Below, piece after piece: positions 12,081 through 23,530 of a stretch of DNA of 64,000 nucleotides (position 1 is the stretch's first letter; the number at the start of each line of letters is the position of its first letter). The position numbers were made by a program, and so were the translations under genes. Source of the DNA: Hydrangea macrophylla. Taxonomy: Eukaryota > Streptophyta > Magnoliopsida > Cornales > Hydrangeaceae. The stretch lies in contig CM066991.1 of assembly GCA_033977485.1 (NCBI GenBank), positions 133,319,999-133,383,998 of the forward strand, in the 5' to 3' direction. The notes under the pieces were generated by a model. The model made no database searches. It had not been told where the DNA came from and was given only the letters and a program-made list of their open reading frames with translations.

Positions 12081-13396
12081 CTGCATTTATTCACCACCTA
12101 CCTTAATTTCTTCTAAAGCCATTAGCATTTTACTAAACGTACAGTTGAACCTCCACCTAGGACCTTGTCCTTTACTACTCTATTTCTTTTTCAACTTGGG
12201 AGCTATCTTGGTTCTCACGCGAGCCTCTATGAGATATATTACTCTACTGCATTTTATTTTACCACACTTAATTTTGTTTTATTATATTCCACTTTCTAAC
12301 CTACTTACGTATTATACCTCTATTCACCTTTCACACACATCACTAAAGAAACCGCACACTTTACAATAATGTCAATGTTGTTCTTAAACATGATTAGCAT
12401 GGGCGAAGCCAGGATTCAATCATAGTGGGGGAAACACTCCGTGCGATTGTTTTTGGTAGAAATATTGTAACTTTTTATCGTTGGGGTTTTAAAAATTGTG
12501 TTTTTATTCCTTGGATTTAGCATATAGTTGGTTAAGGAGTAAAACATATTTATTCAAAGACAAAATCAATCTCTCCATAACTCTTTAGAAAATGTGTTCA
12601 TGTGATTAAATTTCTTTCCTTTCTTGTTTCACTTATAAAACAAACAATCATTATATGTTTGAAATAAATATGCAGAAGGCCTTAACTACTCGAGGCTAAA
12701 GGAATAATTTAGATGTTTATTTAAGTGAAAAAAAAAATTAAGAACCAAAATGAGTTTTGAGTTTAGAAGGTAAGAAAAAATTTGAGGGGCACAACTGTAT
12801 ACTATATAAAATAGATAATGTGAAAAAACTATTTCGTAAATTTTTGTATTGCTGTACAATTTGATTGCATTTTTGCCCACTTATTGCTCATCCATCACTA
12901 CTATTTTGGCACGTGTCCTTTTTATGTCCCATTTAGTAATTGTGTTGATAAAATATGAGTAAAATGAGGATGAAATATATGTCAAAGTGAAGATGATGGG
13001 TGAGAATTGAGGGAGCAAAACTGGTATAGTCTGAACTATCAGTAAAAAAAAAATAGTGTGTTAATTGTAAACTTTACTCTCTTTTTTCGAAGAAAACTTA
13101 AATACAACGGTTATATATTGTGATGTGGTAATTAGTATCTCAATCCAATAAAAACTCTTTATAAACACATCCGATCCCCAATTTCCAAGAGAATCTTTCC
13201 ATGACTTATTATATTCAATATTTACTTATTCTTTTTTTTTTTTTTTTTTCAAGCCATTCTTTTTTTCCCAATCATTTGATGGCTTGAAAAAAAGAAGATT
13301 ACACATCCACCCAATTGTATCTCCAATAATTTTGGATGGCTTAATACAAAGCCATGTTAGCCGGAGCCGCTAATTCATCAGATTTTTCTGAGGCTG
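12081..13396. other. Gene-free spacer upstream of DRM1, with a possible hAT relic
   Basis: The phrase GGGCGAAGCCAGGATT at 12401 resembles the ends of plant hAT-type MITEs, but no partner end was found. The rest is AT-rich. The last part is the likely distal promoter of the DRM1/ARP gene. Confidence 0.35.
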
Positions 13397-13463
13397 CCCT
13401 TATCCTCTCCCTCCTTTTACTCTCTCTCTCTCTCTCTCTCTCTCCACTTTCTCTCTCTATAAG
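13397..13463 (+). promoter_or_regulatory. Core promoter of the DRM1/ARP gene
   Basis: A TATAAG box at 13458-13463 follows a (CT)n pyrimidine patch and lies about 208 bp before the ATG. CTTATCC just upstream (near 13398) matches the TTATCC core described as a sugar-repressive element. That would fit this family's sugar and dormancy response, but one motif is weak evidence. Confidence 0.5.
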
Positions 13464-13670
13464 AACTCCCGCAGACCCCCCACTCTCCCAGAGAAAATCT
13501 CTTCTTTAGCATAGAAAAAAAAAAAACTCTCTTCGTTTCGCTCTCCCAATCTCTTCGTAACAGTCGTAAGTAATAGTGTGGTAGACACTCCTAGACGTAT
13601 ATATATACATATATATATATATACAATCACGACCACCCTAATTCAATCGGTTGTTACATAAGAAGAAGAA

Positions 13671-14516
13671 ATGGGTTTCCTCCACAAGCTCTGGGACGAA
13701 ACGCTTGCCGGGCCCACACCCGACTCCGGCCTCGGCAAACTCCGCAAGTACAATTCATTCTCCGCCGTCCGATCTCCTAATCCTCCGACCACCATCAATC
13801 CCGTTGAGTTTCCTGTCACTCGGACCATCACAATCCTCCGAACCAATTCCAATTTCCGAAACGTTCCGGCCGATTCGGGCTCTGCTCCGTCTTCTCCGGC
13901 CGGTTCGAGCACACCCACTTCACCTTTCTCACGTAAGTCTTTATGATCGAGAGTTTATATGATCATAAGGGTTTATGTGAAAATATTTTTGGAGTTTTGG
14001 GGGTTTTTTGTTCTGAATTTTGTGTTGTTTTTTTGGGGTGTTGTGAATTTTGGTTGCAGCGAGTACCCCTCGTGGGGATTTCAAGAGATTGACGAGGAGA
14101 AAATCGTCACCTGAAGAACTGGACTGCGCGGAGACTACAAGTCCGACTGTTTACGATTGGTTCTCTCTTGTTTTTTCACTCCTTTGAAATGACAATTACA
14201 CCCTTGTCTTTTCCTTCCTATAATTCTCTACATCCCCCCTAACTAAAATATACTCCCCTCTTTTACAATTTTTTTGGCATCCAAGGTTTCATACTGTAAA
14301 ACCCTATAATTTGAATTTTGACTAGATAAGAGTAAACCCATATTTTTGTTACTCCATTTCAATCAAAAACCATGATTTTCAACATAGTAAAACCACCACC
14401 TTTGGTGTTATGTTTAGTATATTATATTTAATTTAATTTGGATGAGAATTTTATTAATGTTTTTGGCCTACTTTTGTGTGTGTTGCAGGATAGTAATAAG
14501 TGCTTTGGATCGTTGA
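13671..14516 (+). CDS. Dormancy-associated / auxin-repressed protein (DRM1/ARP family)
   Basis: Three coding exons: 13671-13932, 14060-14159 and 14489-14516, all with GT-AG introns and matching phases, giving 129 residues. The N-terminus MGFLHKLWDETLAGPTPDSG is the family hallmark. A Ser/Pro-rich middle follows, then the conserved GDFKRLTRRKSSPEEL block and the C-terminus SPTVYDWIVISALDR, where the Trp codon is split by intron 2. Family members are small, basic, disordered proteins induced in dormant buds and repressed by auxin and sugar; their biochemical role is not established. If intron 1 is retained the frame ends after 91 residues (RKSL), a possible alternative product. The leader has (CT)n and TA-rich patches. 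The 3' UTR runs to about 14920. Confidence 0.95.
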
Positions 14517-14924
14517 GATTGGAAGTGACCGTTTCGTGTGAAGAATTGGCGAAAGCGATGAACTGTGTGTGTACATAGAAAGAGAACCTTTGTGAGCATA
14601 GATATGATAATCTGTGACTTTTTAATCTAATAATAGTAGTACTAATAGTAACTTGAAAAATAAGATGGTTCAGATGAAGAGAAGTGGGCTAATGAACCAA
14701 AAGCTTCTTGGAGATTTCGAAAGAGGGGACGTACATATTATAATAGTAGTAGAGAGCTATTGACTTTTTGGAGTCTTGTGGTGGCTTTTGTTTTTGGTAT
14801 TTCTTGTACATATCAGTGGTGTTTTCAGTTTTGCTCTGTATATTTGGTTTTGTGAGATGGTTTGTTTTTTGTATATACTTGGTCTGTATATTCTGAATCC
14901 TCTTTCAATGAAACTTGTTTGAAG

Positions 14925-14925
<1 letters not shown>

Positions 14926-14966
<41 letters not shown>

Positions 14967-14995
14967 TATATATATATATATACACACACACACCT
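14926..14995. repeat. Compound microsatellite (CT)n-(TA)n-(CA)n
   Basis: CT, then TA, then CA repeats follow the DRM1 3' UTR. Frames read through it are low-complexity artefacts. Confidence 0.9.
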
Positions 14996-15780
14996 ACCCT
15001 CCCCATCTATCTGTATGTATGAACTGCTTTTCTTATGCCAGGCCTTGTAATCTTTTGATTTTTTTTGGTAGAATGGGTGAAATGGGTGCTATGTATGTAA
15101 TACTAGCAAATATTGAATCTTCCAAGCAATAAAAAGAAAAGAAAAAAAAAGCAATATTGAATCTAAGAATAAGATACATAAAATGGAGGATTTGGTTGTG
15201 CAAGGGATTCATTATGGATACAAGCTTCCAATTCAAAAAGAGAGAATCAACATATGACTACATGAGTAATGGTGTGCTTCCCAACTAGTACTTTGTTCGT
15301 CTAACTCATGCAGAGATATGTTGTACCACCGATAATTGCGATAGCAAGTAGAACATACTATTAAAGTATTTGGAAGCATAGAATTATTCATCACACACTT
15401 GGGCAGAGTACCAAAAAACATAAGAAAAGATTAATTCAGCAGAAATGATAAACATTTTTGGGATCTGAAATTGTGACTCAGTAAAACCTGTGGTGACATA
15501 CAATCAACCAATACAACTGGAAAGAAAAGAAACTTATACCAGGCTTATTTTAGGAACATATAAATTGGGAGAATTTGAAATCCACCCCCTAGGAAAGAAA
15601 ATGTGGAAGTTTGGCAAACAGATTTCAAATTACATCAAAACCTTTGACCCCCAAAAAACAAAAAACAAAAAACAAAAAACAAAAAACAAAAAAATCAAAC
15701 TCATCATCAACCAAGGACCTTCCTAATGATCTCTATTTGAGGCTATTCTTGACATGATCTTTAGAATGCGTGGTCGAGAT

Positions 15781-15982
15781 TTAAGAGACCGCCTTCACTT
15801 TCTCAATCAGATCAGCAGCGTCTTGGACGGTTGCAATGCTTTCAGCACCCCCTTCCCCAATTGACACTCCAAACTTTTCTTCCAAAGCCATCATAATTTC
15901 AACCTGAATTAAGTTTACCATAAATTAGTTCTTTTAACATATACCTCTATACATACACATATATGTGTTCGTGCGTGCGTGC

Positions 15983-16019
<37 letters not shown>

Positions 16020-16743
16020 GGGGACATACAGTGTCTAGGGAGTCAGCACCCAAATCAGCAAATTTGGTTCCGGGGGCAACAGTGCTCTCATCAATTGACA
16101 GTTGCTTTGCAATTGTGTTTTGGACAATTTGCAGAGTTTCTGGTTGAGCCTACACAAAAATAGCAAATCAGTTTAACTAACCTTAATGTCTGAATCAAGC
16201 AACATATGGAAAAGTAAAGAATTTTGAGGGATCTCAAAGCTTTACAATGGAGCATGAAATAGTAGTCTTGGAGCAATGGCGAAGAACAGGCGATCTCTTT
16301 GCTGCATTTTTGATCTGTATCTTAGGCACTAGTCTTAGCCCACCCTGCATTAAAAACAAGCCAACTTTGAGTTTAAGGGGCCGTTTGGATTGATTCTGAA
16401 TTTTGAGTTTAGGCAGAAGCATAAACTATAACCGCTTCGGGTGACGATGTAAATTAATGACAAAGAAAAAACTTTTGCATCGATCACGTTTGGGCTGAAG
16501 CACTTCTAGAGGTGGTTCAGCCGAATCGTGCTTTTGAGGCTCCAAAGTACTTTATAAATTTAACCCAAAGTCGTTAATGCATACATTTTCGGTCGAAAAT
16601 GATGTTTAATTAGTATGTGTGCGTGTATAAGTGGCACTTACAGTGTTGGAGAGGTTGCTAATTTGCCTAACATTGCTGCAAGCCCCGGGAGTGTGAAGGG
16701 TAGTGAGTGATGGAGCTGGTGAAGATGAAATAAGGGAAGCCAT
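15781..16743 (-). CDS. Acyl carrier protein, plastid type
   Basis: Four exons on the minus strand: 16743-16642, 16344-16246, 16149-16030 and 15903-15781, all phase 0 with GT-AG introns, giving 147 residues. Residues 1 to about 64 ([13 protein letters not shown]...) are Ser/Thr-rich, consistent with a plastid transit peptide; ISCSIAQPE likely surrounds the cleavage site. The mature part has the phosphopantetheine site GADSLDT, with the Ser in exon 3, followed by [15 protein letters not shown] and the final helix [10 protein letters not shown]. The protein carries acyl chains as thioesters for type II fatty acid synthesis in the stroma. The exon 3/4 boundary falls right after GADSLDT. A (GT)n microsatellite lies in intron 3, and a TATA-like stretch lies about 100 bp upstream of the ATG. 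Confidence 0.96.
15979..16016. repeat. (GT)n microsatellite in ACP intron 3
   Basis: GC/GT dinucleotide run, about 13 bp from the intron's donor (at 16029, minus strand). Length change here could alter the distance to the splice site. Confidence 0.9.
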
Positions 16744-16842
16744 GGGAGAGTTGAAGATGAAAGAAATGAAAAGAAATTAAGAGAAATAGTTAATTTGTTG
16801 GTACACTTTTTGATGCTTGAGAGGCCTATTGATTTTGATTCA

Positions 16843-16862
16843 TATACATATATATATAAAAG
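16843..16862 (-). promoter_or_regulatory. TATA-rich core promoter candidate of the ACP gene
   Basis: On the minus strand a TTTTATATATATATG-like box lies about 100-120 bp before the ACP start codon, a normal distance for a plant gene with a short leader. Confidence 0.45.
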
Positions 16863-16869
16863 ATTTTAG

Positions 16870-17895
16870 AGAAAGAGAGTTTTGAAAAGAGGGGCGACTA
16901 AAACAAGGAATTCTTGCATCTTTGCCAGTTAATAGGGCGGTCTATACCATGTAAACACTGTGTCTCTTGTGCTTGTAAATCTCTACCAAAAACTGCTCCA
17001 ACCTTTTCTCAACCTAATTGTATTATTAGCAGTAACCTATGCATATATATAGTGACAGTTATTTATGATATAAAAGCTTACATGTATGTGGCAAGAGAAG
17101 AGACTGGGGGATCAATTTCATCAATTAATTCACCCAACATGTCCAGAACTTTATCATCAAGAAAGATCAATGAGATAGATAGCTTACCACTTAACACTCT
17201 GTTTGGTTTGCCACAAACAAGCAAAGAATTGTTTAGCAATTATTGTGCTTGTTTTGACTTAAAACTATAGAATTCATTTCAATTCTGCCCAATTCTTGTT
17301 GTCCCTGTTTATAAATCCGATCAAAAGTGGTCGGATTTGTCAAGACGGAGTGTCTTTAGGGGCTACTTGGGAAGACTAATGTAGGTTCTATTATTCATAG
17401 CTTAACTCATTTTAAATATGTAATAAGAGCTCCTGCCCAATCTAAAAACACTCTGAAAACAAGTTTTGTGAAATTAAAAGGATAAACCAGAAAAAAAAAA
17501 ATTAAATAAATAAATAAATAAGAGTGAACTCAATCTAATCTCTTTTTATTCAATCACATTGCTTATTTTACTTTTCTTTTTTCTTCTTGTGAGGATGTCT
17601 CAGATTTGTTATTTAGTATGTATTCTAATTTCCAAAAACAACACAATGATTAAAATTATCTAGCATTTTGAAATATTTTAATGATCTAAGTCAGCAAAAA
17701 AATTTGACGGCCTCGTTTAACGTCGTCTTTATGACATAGATGGACTTAAACAAGGCATACTAATTGTGCTTACATCAGTTTTCATGAAATTATAAAATAT
17801 GTGACCACAAACTTGAAGATGCAACTAAATTCATGGAATTGAACTGAACGACAAAAATGAAATATTTACACATGAACCCAAATAGAATATTCAAA
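16870..17895. other. Gene-free spacer upstream of ACP
   Basis: AT-rich, with (TAAA)n near 17505. One open frame at 16914-17270 has no recognisable motif or codon bias and is not called. No repeat with clear ends found. Confidence 0.45.
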
Positions 17896-18063
17896 TTTTT
17901 TTTTTTTTTTTGGCAATTGGGGGTGTTCGGGCCAGCTTGCGCGTACCTCGACTAATCCCCCAAGGCTTGGATTCGCTGGGTGAATTCCCAGTGGCCATGC
18001 TTCCCATGACTCAAACACTAAAACTCTTAGATAGTACTTCTAAGAAGCTTACCACTCCGCTAC
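17896..18063 (-). mobile_element. tRNA-derived SINE
   Basis: Read on the minus strand it starts GTAGCGGAGTGGTAAGC, a good RNA polymerase III A box. A degenerate B box (TTTGAGTCATGGG) follows about 45 bp later, then a unique body and a poly(A) tail (T17 at 17896-17911 on the plus strand). This is the standard layout of plant tRNA-derived SINEs. A target duplication is obscured by A-rich flanks. Confidence 0.65.
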
Positions 18064-18170
18064 AAAAAAAAATGTAGTTAAAATAGAATAATCATGATGC
18101 AAGCAAGACAATAAGTGAAGGGAATCCATAATAAAAGCTAATTCTACTTTTTATTCTATAAGGCAATGTT

Positions 18171-18718
18171 TGAGACACAAAATGGTCACAAAGAGATGCT
18201 CACAAAAAGATGTGGCATCCCATGTGATAGAGTTAAGTGTGGTGGTTCCTACATAGTATGCAAGGGCGGACCTAGGATTTTTGGTCAAGGGGGGCCTAAA
18301 TTATATAGGGGTTCGGGGGTAGCACCCTCGAAACGAATTTTTTTAAGTCTACTTATACACAATTATGTGTAAAACTGTAAAATTGGTTTAATACCCCTAA
18401 TTTTGGGTAAATCATGTAATTTTAGGGGGTCTATTTCTAAAACTTGTAACATATTACATATAAATCTAGAATTTTCAAAAGTCCAGGAGGGCCTATGTCT
18501 AAAACTTATAAAATATTGTATGTAAATCTAGAATTTTTAAAAGTTCAGGAGGGACATGTGTGAATTTTAGGAGGGCTTATTTGTAAAATTTGTAAAATAT
18601 TACATGTAATTATGTAATTTTCAAAAGTTCAGGGGAGCCTGTGCCACCCCTAACTTGTACTTCGGTCCGCCCATGATAGTATGCCACATCCTTTTATGAG
18701 CATACCCTTTTTGTGTCA
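18171..18718. mobile_element. Outer foldback MITE split by a hAT insertion
   Basis: The left arm (18171-18218, TGAGACACAAAATGG... to GATGTGGCAT) and the right arm (18679-18718, ATGCCACATCC... to GTGTCA) are inverted copies with small indels. Without the nested hAT element, the host element would be only about 130 bp. No outer target duplication resolved. Confidence 0.55.
18261..18675. mobile_element. Non-autonomous hAT element, 415 bp
   Basis: The ends CAAGGGCGGACC and (reverse complement) CATGGGCGGACC are inverted repeats flanked by a perfect 8-bp target duplication ATAGTATG at 18253-18260 and 18676-18683. Both features are diagnostic of hAT. The body has three degenerate copies of a unit of about 60 bp (phrases AATCTAGAATTTT..AAAAGT.CAGG). 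It carries GGGGTTCGGGGGTAGCACCC at 18308. No transposase. Confidence 0.85.
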
Positions 18719-18722
18719 CTAT

Positions 18723-19357
18723 TAGGGGGTGTAAACGAGCTGAGCCGCTCAACAAGGGCTCGAAGCTTGGCTCGGCTCACTCATTTGAGCTCGTGAATAC
18801 GATCGATTAAGAATTTAAGACTCATGAGCAAGCTCATAAAAAAGCTTGTTAATATGTATTATAAAATCATATAAGTTTAGAAAAACTATGACATATATCG
18901 TAAATATGATTGATAAAAGACTATTTTATTACTATTTAACTATTCTCTCCGTTCCAAAATAAGTGTCCATTTTTCCTTTTTTGAATGTTCCAAAATAAAT
19001 GTGCACTTTGAAAGTCAACTACAATTTTTATATAAACTACCTATAATACTCTCACAGTAAAAGACAAGCATCATTTCCTAACAGAGTGAGAAAAGATAAA
19101 TGATTAAAAAAGTCAATGTCACATCAAGGATAATATGGGAAATTGGAAAAATGAAGGACAAAATAAATAAATATAATATGTAATTTTTTTTTTTTTGTAA
19201 TACTGTACAAATTGGTAGTGGACACTTATTTTAGAATGGAGAAAGTATATAGTTTAAAAGGCCGTGCAAATACTTGAGAGCTCAGCTTATTTGAGCTCTT
19301 GAGAAGCTCGCGAACAGCCTTGGCTCGACTTGGCTTAGCTCATCATATACACCCCTA
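18723..19357. mobile_element. hAT-type MITE (TAGGGG...CCCCTA) carrying a nested Stowaway
   Basis: The ends TAGGGGGTGTAAACGAGCT and the reverse complement of the right end (TAGGGGTGTATATGATGAGC) match, with subterminal GAGCT/GGCTCG repeats typical of this plant family. The flanks GTCACTAT and GTCCCTAG agree at 6 of 8 positions, consistent with a decayed hAT duplication. The element is interrupted at 18943-19245. Confidence 0.75.
18943..19245. mobile_element. Stowaway-type MITE (Tc1/mariner)
   Basis: The left end TTCTCTCCGTTCCAAAATAA and the right end, ending TTATTTTAGAATGGAGAAAG, are inverted repeats, also sharing GTGTCC/GGACAC. They are flanked by TA dinucleotides (18941-18942, 19246-19247). 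The CTCCGTTCCAAAATAAGTGTCC signature is characteristic of plant Stowaway elements. It lies inside the hAT MITE, so it is the younger of the two. Confidence 0.85.
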
Positions 19358-19415
19358 GTCCCTAGCATTACTCATTACTATAATATAAGATAAACCTCAA
19401 AAACCATCAACAAAT

Positions 19416-19488
19416 GGGGATGTAGCTCACATGGTAGAGCGCTCGCTTTGCATGCGAGAGGTACGGGGTTCGATACCCCGCATCTCCA
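19416..19488 (+). tRNA. tRNA-Ala (anticodon TGC)
   Basis: A 73-nt cloverleaf without an intron. The acceptor stem GGGGATG pairs with CATCTCC (one G-U), with discriminator A. The D arm has GTAGCTCACATGGTAGAGC (A box), the anticodon stem CTCGC/GCGAG encloses TTTGCAT with TGC at 19449-19451, and the T arm has CGGGG-TTCGATA-CCCCG (B box). It reads GCA codons by direct pairing. It stands alone about 150 bp before the ferredoxin 5' UTR. Confidence 0.97.
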
Positions 19489-19639
19489 GTTTTTATTTGT
19501 TGTTTATCTTTTCAGCCCAATATCACTCAAAGCCCAACAAGTCCAAAGATCTTTGTGAACCATGTATTTTCTCTTCAGGCATTTCTCCAAGACGGCGTCG
19601 TACACTAAGAATGTGACTAGTACATAGTACTCCGTAAAA

Positions 19640-19764
19640 GGTCTATTGAGAGAGAGAGAGGGGGCTCGAACTCTCTTTCGTTTTGTGCTTCGAACCTTCA
19701 AAGCGCTAAAACTCTGCAAAATTCATCTGCTGGATCTCCACAAGAACCACAACCAACAAGAAAG
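19640..19764 (+). other. Probable 5' UTR exon of the mitochondrial ferredoxin gene
   Basis: A transcript-like leader ending CAAGAAAG before a GT donor at 19765. The next exon begins after TTTTGTAG at 20221 and holds the ATG. The intron contains a 54-bp (CT)n run at 20013-20066. The start of transcription is not visible. Confidence 0.55.
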
Positions 19765-20009
19765 GTTCGTCCTTTCCATGTTTCTCCATTTCATAAGTTC
19801 TCAATTTTTTAGCTTTCAGTGTTTTTATCCCTAAACCAAATTATGTATATATGTATATATATACACACATGTGTGTGTTTGTGTGTAATATACATATATC
19901 AATGTTATATCTCATGTTGTGTTGAATCCGAGTTTGGTGTACCCTTTTTCAATTTTCAACTGGGTTTTTGATCCTTCTTACCAATTCGAGGTCTAAACGA
20001 AAGCTGTGG

Positions 20010-20012
<3 letters not shown>

Positions 20013-20066
<54 letters not shown>
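20013..20066. repeat. (CT)n microsatellite in ferredoxin intron 1
   Basis: 27 uninterrupted CT units. Confidence 0.95.
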
Positions 20067-20069
<3 letters not shown>

Positions 20070-20231
20070 GAACCAAGTTTTCTTTGTTAAGGCCATTAAG
20101 TGTTTGTTGTAATGTCACCGAAGGAAGCATGTTCTAGCTGAAAATGGAAAATGATAAATTTTAGCTTCTTCTGTTGTTTTGTGAACCTCATGATTGCTAT
20201 GTTGGGTGTCCCTTTTGTAGCTACCACGATT

Positions 20232-23200
20232 ATGTTCATTTCAAAAATTTCGCAGCAGCTGGGAGCTCACATGATCAGGGGTCTAACAAAAGGTTTGTTC
20301 CTTTTATCTTTTTTTTTTAATTCATTGCAGTACATTTAGTTGCAAATTGGTATAAAGAAACCATTGTTTGTTGCTTCCGCTTGAATGCTCTAATGTATAA
20401 TGCTTTGCAAAGAACCATATATGAATTAACTAGTTTATGTAGAATTAAGATCAGGAAAGGAAAAGTGATGTTCTGCTTATCTCCCTCAGAGAGGAGTTGT
20501 TAGTTGGGGAAAATTGTTAAAAAAAATTATTGCTCAATAAGGATCTCCAAGTTCAATGTGTGCATAATTAGATTGAAATGTATAGAAGATCTAGTAGTTG
20601 TGCTTTGATTTTTGGTGATTTGGTGTCAGAGGTATCTGAGATTTGCGTGAGGTTGGGAGAGAGAGCAACAGGTGTTCATATTGGCTATTTATGCTTTCCA
20701 AGATGAAAGTTTTGAAATCTAGAGTGTAGGGGTCACTATGACCAGGATGTATCTAGGTGGAACTACTGGCATTGATCCCTAAGAAGCTGCATTTAAGGGG
20801 AAATAGTCCCTTTTTTCTTTTCTTTGTTTTGGAATCTCCAAAGGATATTGTGGCTAATTTAGTTTTATAGCTTAGTGAACAAAGTTTTATTCATCATTAT
20901 CATTGTGCTTGATAAAAGTAATCCACATGCTCTTTTTTTCCCCCTTATTTTGCCTTCTTTGGTTTTTACCTATTTTCACTACTACGTTCATCCTTATTGG
21001 GTTTTTCTTACGTCAGTAATCACCCAATTTTTAATTCGGCATCCTTGGTTCATCCAAGCCACTTTATTGCACAACATTTTGGGCTGTAATGCATGGTTTG
21101 CTTTATTATACTCGTACCGTTTAACTGGTTAATGCTATAAGGAGAAAAAAGCTATGGGTTCGTTACTTAGTTTTTGAAAACATGAAAAAATTAAAATGAC
21201 TTTGATCAGGAGGTATTCTGAAAAAAGAGCTTGAGCTTGGTCGGGGTCCACAGCTTGATCTTTTGTGGGTTTTTAGGTGAACAGTCTAGAGTTGCAGGTG
21301 GGAATTTATATAACTTAGCTGAAATGAGAATGTATGATAAAAGTTCCATTGAATAACACTTTCTTTTAGGATGTAACAAGTATATCGTTGAGCAGAGATC
21401 ATCACATATGTGTTTATAACATCCAAATATGTACAACTTGAACAATCATACTCATTGATGCGCCCTCATTATCTCACTCATTGATGCGTCCTACTTTTTT
21501 AAGATTCACGTGTTGTCCCATTCATAACGTTTTGCACTGTGCCACGTCCTTTTCCTGTTCGCGCCGATGGTCGTTGTATTGCACACTTTATCTTTTAAAA
21601 GGGGTTGCTATTTTTGTCTTTTAGACACTGTTGATAATATGCATATTAATGCTTCCTTTTCAAATGTTGTCTTTTTTTTTTTTGGTGTTAGTGTGATTCT
21701 TTCAGCAAGCAACTTGAAAAGTTTTGTAGAGCCTCTAATAGCTGGAATATACAAATTCCATCATGGAATTCACCTTACTTGTTTTAAATTATCGTTGTTA
21801 ATGAAATTTGGTCGAAAGTGTGCTTTAAGTACTTCTTTCTATCATGGTCTGGCTTGTGTAAGGTTCTCAGATTCCTCCTGTTACCATCCTTTAAACATCT
21901 TTTATTTCATATCTGTATCTTGAATCTGGAAAGGAGTCATTTAAGGAAATTCCCATCTGCTGTCAAGAATGGAGATTGATTAGAGTTAGCGAATATATTT
22001 TCACCATTTTTTGGGCGCGCAGGTCCATTGATATCTACACCAAGAACGACAACTAATCAGTTTCAAGAACTTTATCTGCAGTCTCTGGTCAGTACGTCAT
22101 TTACTCTGAGAGAGAACTATGTTTTTATGCATACAAATGTGTGGGCAATGTACATAACCAATCATTAAAACATGGCTATACATTCAAGTGTTGATAATTA
22201 GAATTTAAAATTTTTAAACTTGCATGGCCAACCATGTGTTCAATGAAATTAGTTGGTAATTTAGAATTTAAAATAATTTTTCTCCTCTCTTCTGTAAATT
22301 TTTCTCTTTTCTCCTCTATCGCATTCTCACGATATCATTTACACATTGAAAAGAATCAGTGAGTTTTAGCACCCACCATGTGTTCGACAAAAAACCCTTG
22401 TTACACAGAAAAACAAGGTATGCTTTTTTTGGCTGTCTCGGGTGTTGTTCCGCTACATTTTCTTCATCTCTCTCGACCCATGTGTTATTCTTTTGTGAGC
22501 TTAATTTGATGTGATTCCTCTCAAATAGGGGTGGGCACACTTCGGGTCAACCTGAAGTTTCGACCCAAACCCAAAATTTTTGCACAATTCAGTTCGGATA
22601 AAACCCGAATTGAAATTAGTTCAGTTCGAAACCAAACTGTATTAATAAGTTTGGTTCGGTTTTCGGTAGGGGAAATAAGTTCGGTTCGAAACCAAATATC
22701 CGAACTTTTATTGAATATATAAATACATGTTCGAGGAATTAGGGCTAGCTAAAAAAAAAACCTTACTCAGTTACTCTCAATCTCAATTAGGAATTATGGC
22801 CCTGCAAACTTTCTTCAAGAATTCCAATCTTTCATTCAAATCTCCAAGACCCCAAGATTGTTCACCCAGATTTCTCACTATATCTGGTGAAAACTTGGGC
22901 TTTAAAACCCCAACACCAGCCAAGAAAACCCATGCTCTACCCCGAAAATCAAGCTTAGACCCACAGCAAACCTCATCAACAAGAACCCAATACCCAAATC
23001 TCTCTTCTTCTTCTTCACCTTCTCATGGAAACTCATTCTGGCCGGAAAGTAATAGCTGTCTCGGGTTTTGGATCGGTGCTGCTGTTCATGGCGGTGGCGG
23101 TGGCGGTGGTGTTGGCGGTTGATTTTACAGAGGATGTTGATGGTGTTAAAACTATTGTTTTCATGGCTTTGTGTCTCTCTGTTTTTTTTTTTTTATGCAT

Positions 23201-23497
23201 TTGCTCTGTCACTGTTCTATTGATGTGAATCGTATTAACTGAGAATGATAGGGAAAGAGAGAGACTGAGAGAGAAAAAAAGGGGGAAAAAAATAAATTTA
23301 TTTCGGTTTAATTTCGACCCGAACTCGAACTTTAATTTCGAACCCGATCTATATTTTCGAACTTTGTTACAGTTCGGATTTCCGTACCGAAAAAGCCAAC
23401 CCGAACCCGGTCAACACGACCCGAACTTATCAGTTCGAACCCGAACTGTCCGATTGCGCACCCCTACTCTCAAACTTTCTTTCTTGATTGAATTCCT

Positions 23498-23530
<33 letters not shown>

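Noticed and set aside
13651..13962. Overlapping frame of 103 codons in DRM1 exon 1
   Set aside because: Shadow of the real frame; the DRM1 frame has the conserved family sequence and matching exons.
16914..17270. 118-codon plus frame upstream of ACP
   Set aside because: No homology recognised and composition like spacer.
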